From: Maridesulfovibrio frigidus DSM 17176
GTDB taxonomy: Bacteria; Desulfobacterota; Desulfovibrionia; Desulfovibrionales; Desulfovibrionaceae
NCBI RefSeq assembly: GCF_000711735.1
Contig: NZ_JONL01000001.1
Span: 372,001-436,000, forward strand
Length of the DNA stretch: 64,000 bases
Direction: 5' to 3'
The notes under the pieces were generated by a model. That model saw only the letters and a program-made list of their open reading frames with translations, made no database searches and was not told the DNA's origin. Both the position numbers and the translations under genes were made by a program. Below are positions 18,693 to 27,581 of the stretch, piece after piece (within the stretch, counting starts at the first letter, position 1; each line of letters begins with the position of its first letter).

Positions 18693-19793
18693 CTAATCTC
18701 CAAAAGCCTGCGACATTAAATGCTTTCCAAGTCCGCCAAGATCTTTTGGAGTATAGCCGAATACGTCCTGCCAATTTTCGGTAGATTCCATGCAGAAATA
18801 CATCTGCTTGTCCATTCCGTGCTTGCGAAGCCTGTCGACTATGAACTTAAACTGACGCATCCTGAGTGGTCGTAATAAACGAACTTTGTTGTCATTTCCG
18901 ATTATGTACTCGTCAAAAATGTAGGTCGTCTCGGGAAAATTACGTTCGATTATGGGCTTAAGGTGCGGCATATGCCTGAAAGATCCCATGCTCAGATAAG
19001 CGATGTTCTCAGGTTTCAGGTAATCAAATATCATGTCTACTATTTCTGCATAACCTTCGCGCCAACCATCAAAACGAATTATTGGATCAAAGTGCAAGCA
19101 AACCCTGAATCCTGCATCGGCGCAAACCTTAGCGGCTTCAAGTCTTTCTTTTAATGAGGAGACTCCAAACTCTTCGTGCTCGTTCACAAATGGCGCGTTG
19201 AGTGACCATGCAGGTAAAATCCTGTCAGTCCGTTTAACGACATCCATCCATGACAGGTCAATCACTTTGGATTTAAGCTCAAGAGCTACGTTTGGATAAT
19301 CTTGTAAAAATTCTACGAGATCGCGGCTGTAACCTGTCGCGGCTTCGAGAGCGAGTGAATCGGTAAATTCACCTGTTCCTACGCGGAAACGAGCGCCAGG
19401 ATCAGCGGAAAAAGCTTGCCCTAATTCATCGAAAAGATCGCCTTGGTTAGCCCAGACTTTAAGAACTTTATCCTGAAAATATGCCTGTAAAATACAGTAC
19501 GAACACGCCATAGGACAATTTTCACCGATATGAATAATTCGATATCCGCAACAATGGTAGTAACGAGTTCCGGGACAGAAACGTAGAAACTTACCTTTGT
19601 ACTCTTTTAGATAAAGGGACTGCCCTTCCCCTTGCTCATTATGCGGGAAGTTTTCCGGATCAACGACTTCGACTGGAAGATCTGGCAAACGGCTTGTAAC
19701 TCGTTTGGTGAGCGGAGCATCTACCATTGTCTGGTCTACATAAATTTTTTCAATCCCTTTAAGATGAGAGGGAATCTTAATTTTGCTATCCAT
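18693..19793 (-). CDS. Spore photoproduct lyase family radical SAM protein
   Basis: 366 residues. The radical SAM cluster is Cys93, Cys97, Cys100 in NCPMACSYC, preceded by RFCPGTRYYHCCGYR, as in the spore photoproduct lyase / DNA repair photolyase-like family. Family-typical later motifs are GTGEFTDSLALE and SLNAPFVNEHEEF. Members split spore photoproduct thymine dimers in Firmicutes, but homologues occur in non-spore-formers with unknown substrates. Its ATG overlaps the upstream ParB-like stop by one base (TAATG), so the two are translationally coupled. Function as DNA repair is inference. Confidence 0.85.
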   Translation of the reverse strand: MDSKIKIPSHLKGIEKIYVDQTMVDAPLTKRVTSRLPDLPVEVVDPENFPHNEQGEGQSLYLKEYKGKFLRFCPGTRYYHCCGYRIIHIGENCPMACSYCILQAYFQDKVLKVWANQGDLFDELGQAFSADPGARFRVGTGEFTDSLALEAATGYSRDLVEFLQDYPNVALELKSKVIDLSWMDVVKRTDRILPAWSLNAPFVNEHEEFGVSSLKERLEAAKVCADAGFRVCLHFDPIIRFDGWREGYAEIVDMIFDYLKPENIAYLSMGSFRHMPHLKPIIERNFPETTYIFDEYIIGNDNKVRLLRPLRMRQFKFIVDRLRKHGMDKQMYFCMESTENWQDVFGYTPKDLGGLGKHLMSQAFGD

Positions 19794-20746
19794 TATTTTT
19801 CCCTGCCGAGTTCAAAAAGCTCATCCCACCCGCCTGACTTCTGAATGGAGCTGAGATCTTCAATGGCCCTTTGCATGACTTCCCGTGATTTGAAACGGGT
19901 CTGAAGCATCACTTCACCAGTTTCAAAATTCCCGACAGATTCAACACGCCATTTTGTTCCGACACATATTTCGGAAACAATTTTCTCCTGCGCTTTAAGA
20001 AGCTCACTAAAGGCGGGATAACGAATCTGTTTGGCAGATTTACAAAGCCTTGCAACGCCATCCTTGGGAGACTCATTCTCACGGGCAAGCGGCAAATCGT
20101 TTTCTTCAAGAATAGTTGCGACTGGTTTCGAGTCGCGTCTAGATGTTTCGTAAAGCCAAGTGAGAAAATTCACTGCATTTGAACGGGACCAGCCCAGATT
20201 CTGAAAATATGGAAGAACTGTGGCTTTATCATCATCAGATAATTTTGAAAGCACAGTAACAGCTGCCAGCGGGATATTGCCGTCTTTAAGCACGCCATCA
20301 AAATCATGGGAAAGTTCCATCCACTCCAGCCAAAGTTTCATATCGCGAGCTTTTGGCTTAATTCCTAAAAGTGGTCCGACTCGCTGAGACAATTCTTTTT
20401 TATCCATGCGAGTGTATAAATATCTAAATACAGAAAGTTTAAGAGCATCATCCGCAACCCTTGAACGATTTTCTTCTAAATGAATAAGTGCCCGCGAAAC
20501 ATCGTCTCCAGCTTTAACTGCGACAGCTTTAACACTAAGTCCAAGGGATTCGGCCGCGGCAACGCGGGACCTTCCGGCAATTAGTTTAGCCTTGGAGCCA
20601 TCGATTTCAACAAGCACCGGAACAAGCTGCCCTGCAGCCATGATGGAAGCTTTAAAATCTCCATCAGATGAGGAAGGATAAAGCATCCATTCGCCCGAAC
20701 AGTCAATTTCCAAGGGAGCAAAACTATATATTTGAGATTCAATCAC
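19793..20746 (-). CDS. ParB/Srx-like nuclease-fold domain protein
   Basis: 317 residues. Residues 30-110 have the ParB N-terminal pattern: GQLVPVLVEIDG, LIAGRSRVAAAESLG and ALIHLEENRSR, the conserved phosphate-binding GxxR and ENxxR signatures. Middle helices (110-190) resemble the ParB HTH region (LPLAAVTVLSKLSD); the C-terminal third has no recognised domain. It is not next to parA or an origin, and it overlaps a radical SAM photolyase-like gene, so a chromosome-partition role is unlikely; a nucleic-acid binding or CTP-dependent accessory role is possible. Divergent from the EF-G-like gene with 204 bp between. Confidence 0.8.
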   Translation of the reverse strand: MIESQIYSFAPLEIDCSGEWMLYPSSSDGDFKASIMAAGQLVPVLVEIDGSKAKLIAGRSRVAAAESLGLSVKAVAVKAGDDVSRALIHLEENRSRVADDALKLSVFRYLYTRMDKKELSQRVGPLLGIKPKARDMKLWLEWMELSHDFDGVLKDGNIPLAAVTVLSKLSDDDKATVLPYFQNLGWSRSNAVNFLTWLYETSRRDSKPVATILEENDLPLARENESPKDGVARLCKSAKQIRYPAFSELLKAQEKIVSEICVGTKWRVESVGNFETGEVMLQTRFKSREVMQRAIEDLSSIQKSGGWDELFELGREK

Positions 20747-20827
20747 TCTCGTTACCTCCGAATTAAATTCATTTTTTTATCTTTATAACAGGTCATTTAG
20801 CAAACAACATTCATCTATTCTATGCGC

Positions 20828-20856
20828 TTGACATGTTAGCGTTAGTGTCTCAATAT
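20828..20856 (+). promoter_or_regulatory. Sigma-70-type promoter for the EF-G-like gene
   Basis: TTGACA (20828-20833), 17-bp spacer, CAATAT (20851-20856). The predicted transcript has a leader of about 85 nt and reaches GGAG (20941) before the ATG. Confidence 0.6.
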
Positions 20857-20950
20857 GTGTTAACCATGTAGAAGTATAAGTTGCAATATTGTGCCCGAAG
20901 CAGGGACTTTTGTTCCGGCTAGGTGAACATTCAGAGAAACGGAGTTGTGA

Positions 20951-23014
20951 ATGTCGGAAGCCTTAAAAAACCAACGGACTTATGCACTTGTAGGCCATAG
21001 CGGTTGTGGTAAAACATCAACCGCAGAGATGCTATTATTTAACGCTGGAGTCGTTGACCGTCTAGGTAAAATTGAAGAAGGAACAACAGCCCTAGACAAC
21101 GAACCTGAAGAAATTAAGCGTCGCGGATCAATCCAGCCTGGCTTTGCAGGCTATAAATGGAAGAAGAACAATCATTACCTGATCGACACTCCCGGTGATC
21201 CCAATTTTTGCGGAGACCTTCCTTATTCATTAACCGCAGCTGATGGAGCTATCTTCACCATCGATGCCGTGGATGGAGTTAAACCCCTTTCGCGCAAAGC
21301 ATGGACGGCAATAGAGAAAGCCGGTCTTCCCACAGTAATTTTCATAAATAAAATGGACCGTGATCGCGCAGATTTTGACTCTGCTTTCGGCAGCCTAAAC
21401 TCTTCACTCGGCATCAGCCCCGTACTGCTCCAGTATCCGATAGGAAGCAAGGAAAATTTTAAAGGCGTTGTAGATATGCTCTCTAGCATAGCGTATATGT
21501 TCGATGAAAACGGCAAGCTATCAAAAGGAGAAATTCCGGAAGACATAGCTGATGAAATCGAAATTATCCGCGAAACCATGGTTGAAACCATCGCAGAAAG
21601 CGATGAAGAACTCATGGAAAAATACCTCGAAGAAGGTGATCTCACTGCCGAGGAGATCACAAAAGGCCTAACTTCGGGCGTAAAAAACAGAACCCTATTT
21701 CCAGTATGTGTTGGCTCCGCATTAGAAAATAAAAGCGGATCTTTCCTGCTGAGCATGATTCAAAACTACCTCCCCTCTCCACTAGAACACAAGGACTGGA
21801 TAAGCGAAGACGGCACAACCAGAGCATCTGATCCAGACGGCCCCGTTGCATGTTTTGTCTTCAAAACTCTCGCGGACCCCTTTGCCGGACAACTGACAGT
21901 TTGCCGTGTTCTTTCCGGAACGGTTTCTGGAGATCTGACTCTTATCAACCCCGGCCGAGAATCTAAAGAAAGACTTGGAACCATTCAAGTGCTGAACGGC
22001 AAAAACCAGACTCCGGCAAAAGATCCGGTCGGCCCCGGTGGAATCATCACACTCGCTAAATTAAAAGAAACCTTCACAGGCGATACTCTTTGCGATGAAA
22101 AAGAGCCATTTGAACTCGCAAAACCTTTAGTCGCACCACAGCTTATAACTTTTGCGCTTGCTCCAGCCGAAAAAGGTGAGGAAGACAAAGTTTTCCAAGC
22201 AATAATGAAGCTCCTTGTGGAAGACATTAATTTAACCTTATCCCGAGACATAGAATCAGGCGACATCCTGCTCTCAGGCATGGGCCAGAACCATATTGAA
22301 ATCTCAGTAGAAAAAGCCAGACGCCGCTATAAAACTGATATTGTGCTGAAAACTCCGAAAGTTCCATACCGAGAAACAGTAAAAGGGACTGCGGAAGTTC
22401 AGGGCCGCTATAAAAAGCAGTCAGGAGGTCGCGGACAGTTCGGGGATTGCTGGATTAGACTTGAACCGAGCGAAAAGGGTATCGGCTATGAATTTGTAAA
22501 TTCCATCGTAGGTGGAGTTGTTCCCAAGCAATACATCCCCGCTGTGGACAAAGGAGTTCAGGAAGCTGCTGCTAGAGGTTTTTTGGCGGGTGCACCTATC
22601 ATCGATTTCAAGGTCACTCTTTATGATGGAACGTACCATGCGGTTGATTCATCTGAAATGGCATTTAAGGTTGCCGGATCAATGGCTTTTAAAAAAGCAT
22701 GTGAATCTGCCGGAGTATCACTTCTTGAGCCTTTAATGAATATTAACGTTGAGGTTCCAGACGAATTCATGGGTGACATTATCGGTGACCTGTCCAGCCG
22801 CAGAGGAAAAGTTCTCGGCTCTGATTCAAGCCTTGGAGTTACTGAGGTTAAAGCGCATGTTCCTATGTCTGAAATACTTCAATACGCTCCAGATCTGCGT
22901 TCAATGACAGGAGGACAGGGAACCTTCACTATGGAACTTTCCCATTACGAAGAGTGTCCGCCCCAGATTGCAGAAAAAATTATAGCCAATAGCCAAACGG
23001 CATCTGAAGATTAA
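20951..23014 (+). CDS. Elongation factor G-like GTPase (EF-G2 type)
   Basis: 687 residues with all five EF-G domains in order: GTPase G1 GHSGCGKTS (residue 15), G3 DTPGDPNF, G4 NKMD, then domain II, III, IV (GGRGQFGDCWIRLEP) and V (RRGKVLGSDSS). The G1 loop differs from canonical EF-G (GHVDAGKT) and the switch I region is shortened, marking the EF-G-like paralogue subfamily that can stimulate GTP hydrolysis or act in ribosome recycling or stress rather than being the main translocase. GGAG 6 nt before the ATG. Monocistronic, between its own promoter and a terminator, not beside rpsL/rpsG. Confidence 0.9.
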   Translation: MSEALKNQRTYALVGHSGCGKTSTAEMLLFNAGVVDRLGKIEEGTTALDNEPEEIKRRGSIQPGFAGYKWKKNNHYLIDTPGDPNFCGDLPYSLTAADGAIFTIDAVDGVKPLSRKAWTAIEKAGLPTVIFINKMDRDRADFDSAFGSLNSSLGISPVLLQYPIGSKENFKGVVDMLSSIAYMFDENGKLSKGEIPEDIADEIEIIRETMVETIAESDEELMEKYLEEGDLTAEEITKGLTSGVKNRTLFPVCVGSALENKSGSFLLSMIQNYLPSPLEHKDWISEDGTTRASDPDGPVACFVFKTLADPFAGQLTVCRVLSGTVSGDLTLINPGRESKERLGTIQVLNGKNQTPAKDPVGPGGIITLAKLKETFTGDTLCDEKEPFELAKPLVAPQLITFALAPAEKGEEDKVFQAIMKLLVEDINLTLSRDIESGDILLSGMGQNHIEISVEKARRRYKTDIVLKTPKVPYRETVKGTAEVQGRYKKQSGGRGQFGDCWIRLEPSEKGIGYEFVNSIVGGVVPKQYIPAVDKGVQEAAARGFLAGAPIIDFKVTLYDGTYHAVDSSEMAFKVAGSMAFKKACESAGVSLLEPLMNINVEVPDEFMGDIIGDLSSRRGKVLGSDSSLGVTEVKAHVPMSEILQYAPDLRSMTGGQGTFTMELSHYEECPPQIAEKIIANSQTASED

Positions 23015-23033
23015 CTTAAGCGAACAAAGCCCT

Positions 23034-23075
23034 AAAACAGGCCATTCACAAATAGTGGATGGCCTGTTTATTTTC
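23034..23075 (+). terminator. Intrinsic terminator after the EF-G-like gene
   Basis: 11-bp stem aaacaggccat (23035-23045) with atggcctgttt (23059-23069), an inner cac/gtg pairing and a following T-rich tract. Confidence 0.85.
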
Positions 23076-23140
23076 CCATAACCATCCATTTATCTGAACT
23101 TTTTTTGTTTTTATTTTCTCCCCTTGTTTCCCGCGGTAAA

Positions 23141-23169
23141 TTGCTCTATCAAGTGGGTTGTTATATAAA
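23141..23169 (+). promoter_or_regulatory. Sigma-70-type promoter for plsC-rnj
   Basis: TTGCTC (23141-23146), 17-bp spacer, TATAAA (23164-23169), upstream of the acyltransferase gene and downstream of the preceding terminator. Confidence 0.55.
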
Positions 23170-23231
23170 ATAATGTAGTTTCTCTTTTGAGCTACGAACC
23201 TTTTAACACGCACAATAAATACAACCACACA

Positions 23232-23939
23232 ATGCTAAGACTTATATATTTCTACATGCTGTTCTTTCCTCTTACTATTTTTTACTCCCTCGTAATAATT
23301 TTTTCAAAAACCCAAAAAAATTTCCACTGGAGTGAACGGACTTGGGGCAAAGCCATGCTCGACAGCAGCGGCTGTGAATTTGACGTAGACCTCAGCGAGC
23401 TCGACGAGAATCAAACTTACGTCTTCATGGTCAATCACCAGAGTTTTTTCGATATTCCACTTTTGTTCCATTACTTAAGCCCGTGGCAGTTTAAATTTGT
23501 TGCCAAGAAATCCTTATTTGATTTTCCCATCTTTGGTCATGCGATGGCAGCAGGAAAACACATTTCAATCGATAGAGAAAACCGCAGACAGGGCATGAAA
23601 GACATTCAACATGCCGTTGAAGTGGCAAACAGCGGTCATTCTCCACTAATTTTCCCTGAAGGCACACGCAATCCGAACCCCAACAAGTTGTTGCCTTTTA
23701 AAACAGGCGGCATGATTCTGGCGCTAAAATGTCAGAAACCTATAGCTCCAATTTTAATGGTGGGGCCCGAAAAATTTCTCTACAAAGGAAAACTCATTGC
23801 AAGCCCGGGCCAGAAAATTAAAATTAAAGCTCTCCCTCCGATTGACACCACTCAGTACACCGTACGAGACAGGGAAAAAGTCAAAGGAATTTTGCAGGAT
23901 GCCATGGAAAAGGCATATGCGGAGATGAGAAATGAATGA
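23232..23939 (+). CDS. plsC: 1-acyl-sn-glycerol-3-phosphate acyltransferase (PlsC family)
   Basis: About 235 residues. Starts with a hydrophobic membrane anchor (LIYFYMLFFPLTIFYSLVII). Catalytic motif NHQSFFD (H-x4-D) and the substrate-binding FPEGTRN are present; TGGMILALK and PIAPILMVG follow as in the family. It acylates lysophosphatidate at the inner membrane to make phosphatidate, the substrate of CdsA encoded at 36.8 kb. The frame extends to a TTG at 23187; the first ATG is 23232 and neither has a clear ribosome binding site. The 3' end overlaps the RNase J start by 8 bp. Confidence 0.9.
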   Translation: MLRLIYFYMLFFPLTIFYSLVIIFSKTQKNFHWSERTWGKAMLDSSGCEFDVDLSELDENQTYVFMVNHQSFFDIPLLFHYLSPWQFKFVAKKSLFDFPIFGHAMAAGKHISIDRENRRQGMKDIQHAVEVANSGHSPLIFPEGTRNPNPNKLLPFKTGGMILALKCQKPIAPILMVGPEKFLYKGKLIASPGQKIKIKALPPIDTTQYTVRDREKVKGILQDAMEKAYAEMRNE

Positions 23940-25626
23940 ACCGCAACTGACGGTATGTCCACTCGGGGGCCTTGGAGAAATCGGCCTTAACTGCATGATG
24001 CTGAGTACTCCTGAATCAGTTGTTGTCATAGACTGCGGCCTTCAATTCCCTGATCAAGCTCTTTTCGGAGTAGATATAGCTATTCCGCGATTTGATCATA
24101 TCTTAGCGAATAAGGATCGTCTCAAGGCGATTATTCTAACGCACGGGCACGAAGACCACATCGGCGCTCTGCCGTGGCTCCTTCCATACATTAATGTACC
24201 TATTTATGGATCAAGCTTCACACTCGGTTTAGTCAAAAACAAACTTCAAGAGCATAATCTTCTCGACTACGTAGATCTAAGAGAAGTAAAACCGTACGAC
24301 AGAGTTGATCTTGGTGATTTAGCTTTTAACTTCTTCCCGGTTTGTCATTCTATTGTTGATGGATTCGGACTTGGAATTGAAACTCCGGTCGGGCGTGTTG
24401 TTCACACTGGAGATTTCAAGATTGATAGAAATCCACTGGATGGCCACGGAACGGACCTTGAAGCATTTAGGAAATTTTCTGAACAAGGCGCTACCCTTCT
24501 TTTCTCCGACTCAACAAATGTTGAGCAGGATGGATATGCCCTTACCGAACGTGACATAAAAGCTTCCATGAAAGGACTTTTTGAAAAAGCTGAAGGACGA
24601 ATTCTAGTAACTCTATTTTCAAGCCATATTCAGCGCATGCAGGAAATATTCGACCTAGCAGAAGAAACCGGACGCAAGGTAGGGATCAGCGGCAGATCAC
24701 TTGCACGCAATATTGATCTAGCTCGTGATATGGGCCAGTTGCAGATTTCATCATCTTCGATAGTAGAACCAGATGACCTGCCCTACTACCACGACCACGA
24801 AATTGTTCTGTTGGTCACAGGGTCACAGGGCGAAAGCCTCGCAGCCTTAGCAAGACTTTCCACAGGAGAACATCGTCAGCTAAGGATCCATGAAGGTGAT
24901 CTAGTTCTCATGTCTTCTCGCTGCATCCCAGGCAATACCAAAGCCATTACCAAGGTCATTAACAATCTATATAAGCTCGGAGCTGAAGTCCTTCATGAAC
25001 GCAAACATGGCATCCATGCTTCCGGTCATGCGCACAAGGAAGAACTTCGTACTATGCTGGAAACAGTAAAGCCTAAATATTTTATTCCGGTTCATGGAGA
25101 ATACAGACACCTCGTTAAGCACTCAAGATTGGCTGTGGAAACAGGCGTTGCTGTAGAAAAATCTTTGGTAATTGAAGACGGCGAGCCAATCACATTTTTG
25201 ACTCACGGAATTCGCTTAGAGAACACCGTGAACGCTGAGTGCACACTTGTTGACGGCAAAGGCGTCGGAGATGTCGGCCAGAGCGTCATTAAAGAACGCC
25301 AGCTTTTAGCGGGCGAAGGACTAGTTGTAGTAACCATCATTATTGATGAAAATACTGGCGAAATTCTACGCGGACCGGAAGTTACATCCAAAGGATTCGT
25401 CTTCGAAAAAAAATACTCACACCTCCTAGAAGATGCGAAGTGCATCATACTGGATGTCTTCGAAAACATTCCTCCGGGACAGACTATTAAGCTGAAAGAA
25501 AGAATCCGTTCAGCATTAAGAAGATTTTTCCGCAAAGTTCTTGGTCGCGACCCGGTAGTTATACCTCTTATTATATCCCTTACAGGAAATGAAGCACAGG
25601 AACGTGACTCGCGATGCGAAGTATAG
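23932..25626 (+). CDS. rnj: Ribonuclease J
   Basis: 564 residues, the usual RNase J length. The metallo-beta-lactamase motif HGHEDH (residues 71-76) binds two zinc ions; the beta-CASP part is present (LFSDSTNVEQ, GRSLARNID, VTGSQGE) and the C-terminal motif A-C histidines occur in HASGHAHKEEL and PVHGEYRHL. RNase J is a 5'-3' exonuclease and endonuclease in mRNA turnover and rRNA maturation. Coupled to plsC by an 8-bp overlap. No C-terminal truncation. Confidence 0.95.
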   Translation: MNEPQLTVCPLGGLGEIGLNCMMLSTPESVVVIDCGLQFPDQALFGVDIAIPRFDHILANKDRLKAIILTHGHEDHIGALPWLLPYINVPIYGSSFTLGLVKNKLQEHNLLDYVDLREVKPYDRVDLGDLAFNFFPVCHSIVDGFGLGIETPVGRVVHTGDFKIDRNPLDGHGTDLEAFRKFSEQGATLLFSDSTNVEQDGYALTERDIKASMKGLFEKAEGRILVTLFSSHIQRMQEIFDLAEETGRKVGISGRSLARNIDLARDMGQLQISSSSIVEPDDLPYYHDHEIVLLVTGSQGESLAALARLSTGEHRQLRIHEGDLVLMSSRCIPGNTKAITKVINNLYKLGAEVLHERKHGIHASGHAHKEELRTMLETVKPKYFIPVHGEYRHLVKHSRLAVETGVAVEKSLVIEDGEPITFLTHGIRLENTVNAECTLVDGKGVGDVGQSVIKERQLLAGEGLVVVTIIIDENTGEILRGPEVTSKGFVFEKKYSHLLEDAKCIILDVFENIPPGQTIKLKERIRSALRRFFRKVLGRDPVVIPLIISLTGNEAQERDSRCEV

Positions 25627-25719
25627 CTGCGTAGAAAATGAGTAATTTAGATACATGATTTTTATTTTCGTTCATGATACATTAAAGCGTTTTTAATCAC
25701 AAAGAGGTTAAGGTTTATA

Positions 25720-26493
25720 ATGAAAGTATTCAGAATTAAACATAACGATGCAATTTTTTACGCAACGCATGAAGACGGAAATGTTTTCAAGCCTCTTATT
25801 GCGGGACAACACGAACTAGAAACTATCCCTGCTGACAAATGTATAATTCTACCGATTGTTGTGCCATCTAAAATTATTTGCGTAGGTCTGAACTATAAAG
25901 AACATGCTAAAGAACTGAATATGGACATGCCTAAAGAGCCAATGATTTTCTTCAAACCTCCATCGGCAATTATCGGCAATAGAGATAATATTGTCCTCCC
26001 ATCCATGTCCGAGCATGTAGATTACGAAGGTGAACTTGCAGTTGTTATTGGTCAGACGGGAAAGAACATCACCCCCGAGAATGCACATAAACACATATTC
26101 GGCTACACCTGTGCTAACGATGTTACAGCTCGCGACCTTCAGAAGAAAGATAAACTTTTCGCAAGAGCCAAAGGGTTTGATACTTTTGCACCAATCGGCC
26201 CAAGTATTGAAACAAGTATTCCCGACCCTAGCTCACTGACACTGAGGACGATTGTAAATGGAAAAGTCAGGCAGGAAGGCAAGACTTCGGACATGATCTA
26301 TACGCCGGCAGAACTGATCAGCTTCATTTCCCGGATCATGACAATAGCTCCAGGAGATATTATCCTGACAGGGACTCCCCCTGGAATTGGGCCGTTAACG
26401 GCTGGAGACGAGGTTCAAGTTGATATTGAAGGCGTTGGAATACTAACAAATTCAGTAGTTAAAGACGAATCTATCCAGACTCCGGTTCAATAA
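25720..26493 (+). CDS. Fumarylacetoacetate hydrolase family protein
   Basis: 257 residues. The FAH fold is clear from GLNYKEHAKELN, the acidic metal ligands in HVDYEGELAVVIG, GYTCANDVTARDLQ and GDIILTGTPPGIGPL. Members are acylpyruvate hydrolases, oxaloacetate decarboxylases/tautomerases or 2-hydroxyhepta-dienedioate isomerases; the sequence alone does not decide which. AGAGGTTAAGG lies upstream of the ATG. It stands between rnj and the rpsB leader with no aromatic degradation genes, so a housekeeping oxaloacetate or acylpyruvate clean-up role is more likely than a catabolic one. Confidence 0.85.
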   Translation: MKVFRIKHNDAIFYATHEDGNVFKPLIAGQHELETIPADKCIILPIVVPSKIICVGLNYKEHAKELNMDMPKEPMIFFKPPSAIIGNRDNIVLPSMSEHVDYEGELAVVIGQTGKNITPENAHKHIFGYTCANDVTARDLQKKDKLFARAKGFDTFAPIGPSIETSIPDPSSLTLRTIVNGKVRQEGKTSDMIYTPAELISFISRIMTIAPGDIILTGTPPGIGPLTAGDEVQVDIEGVGILTNSVVKDESIQTPVQ

Positions 26494-26590
26494 GATCTCA
26501 GAATTTTTAATAATTAAAACAAGTTTTTTTTCAAAGTATTTTTCTTTTGCTCGCACAGGGACTTGATTTCAGATCATTTTTCCCGTAGTT

Positions 26591-26666
26591 GTGCGGAGCT
26601 AAATTCGCACATCTCGGTCAAATAAGGGTGCTTCATAGTTGTTATGAAGTCTATTGATACCGAGAT
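26591..26666 (+). ncRNA. Structured rpsB leader RNA, two adjacent hairpins
   Basis: Hairpin 1: gtgcgga (26591-26597) with ttcgcac (26604-26610), one G-U pair. Immediately adjacent, hairpin 2: an 8-bp perfect outer stem atctcggt (26611-26618) with accgagat (26659-26666), enclosing a second perfect stem cttcata/tatgaag (26631-26637 and 26643-26649) with a 5-base loop. It ends 25 nt before the rpsB start. In E. coli, S2 represses its own mRNA through a structured leader; this could be the equivalent here, which is inference. Confidence 0.55.
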
Positions 26667-26691
26667 GGAGGAAAAACCCAGGAGATTTATT

Positions 26692-27579
26692 ATGGCTTAC
26701 GTAACTATGAAGCAAATGCTGGAAACAGGCGTCCATTTCGGTCACCAGACTCGTAGATGGAATCCTAAAATGCGTCCTTACATCTTTGGCGCACGTAACG
26801 GGATCCACATTATGGACCTCCAGCAGACTGTGAAGCTTTTCCGTAAAGCTCACGACTTTATTTCTGACGCTGTTGCTGATGGTGGAAAAGTACTTTTCAT
26901 CGGAACAAAACGTCAGGCTCAGGAATCCATCGCAGCTGAAGCAACCCGCGCAGGTATGTTTCACGTAACTCACCGCTGGATGGGTGGAACACTTACTAAC
27001 TTCCAGACCATTAAAGGTCGTATCGAACGTCTTAAAAACCTTGAAGAAATGTTCGGAGACGGCACTATCAAACGTTTTCCTAAAAAAGAAATCGTAATGA
27101 TGGGTCGTGAGGTTAAGAAACTTACCCTCGCACTCGGCGGCATCAAAGACCTTAACGGTGCGCCTGCTGTTGCATTCGTCATTGACCCCAAGCGTGAACA
27201 TATCGCTATTTTGGAATGTCGCAAATTAGGCATTCCTGTAGTTGCAGTTGTTGACTCTAACTGTGACCCAGACATGGTTGACTACATCATTCCAGGTAAT
27301 GATGATGCAATCCGTGCTATCAAACTCTTCGCAGCCCACATGGCTGATGCTTGTCTTGAAGGCGCAGCTCGCCGCAAAGAAGACAACGAAATCGAAGCTG
27401 AAAAAACTAAAGCAACTGAAAAAGCTGCTGCTCCAAAGAAAGCTGCTCCTAAGAAAGAAGCTGCTCCTGTAGCTCCTGTAGAAGCTAAAGTTGAAGCAAA
27501 AGTTGAAGCTAAAGTTGAAGCTAAAGTAGAAGAAGCTCCTGCAGCGAAAGCTGAAGAAGCTGCTAAGGAGGCTAAATAG
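26692..27579 (+). CDS. rpsB: Small ribosomal subunit protein uS2
   Basis: Residues 1-230 are ribosomal protein S2 ([58 protein letters not shown]). The C-terminus carries an extension of about 60 residues rich in Lys, Ala, Glu and Pro with tandem VEAK repeats. The frame opens at 26644, but GGAG at 26681 and the family's usual MAY start fix the ATG at 26692 (295 residues). The first gene of the rpsB-tsf pair, under a structured leader. Confidence 0.97.
   Translation: MAYVTMKQMLETGVHFGHQTRRWNPKMRPYIFGARNGIHIMDLQQTVKLFRKAHDFISDAVADGGKVLFIGTKRQAQESIAAEATRAGMFHVTHRWMGGTLTNFQTIKGRIERLKNLEEMFGDGTIKRFPKKEIVMMGREVKKLTLALGGIKDLNGAPAVAFVIDPKREHIAILECRKLGIPVVAVVDSNCDPDMVDYIIPGNDDAIRAIKLFAAHMADACLEGAARRKEDNEIEAEKTKATEKAAAPKKAAPKKEAAPVAPVEAKVEAKVEAKVEAKVEEAPAAKAEEAAKEAK
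27478..27525 (+). repeat. 12-bp tandem repeat in the 3' part of rpsB
   Basis: Four in-frame units close to GTTGAAGCTAAA (27478, 27490, 27502, 27514), each encoding Val-Glu-Ala-Lys; units 3 and 4 are identical and the others differ at one or two bases. Confidence 0.85.
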
Positions 27580-27581
27580 TC

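Noticed and set aside
19793-20746. Chromosome partition gene parB near an origin
   Set aside because: No parA, no parS-like palindromes or dnaA boxes noticed, and the partner gene is a radical SAM enzyme.
21223-21756. 177-codon open frame antisense to the EF-G-like gene
   Set aside because: Ser-rich shadow of the GTPase gene in the opposite strand; no family signature.
26599-27201. 200-codon open frame antisense to rpsB
   Set aside because: It mirrors the strongly biased codons of the ribosomal protein gene, has no ribosome binding site or recognisable domain, and the plus strand is certain.
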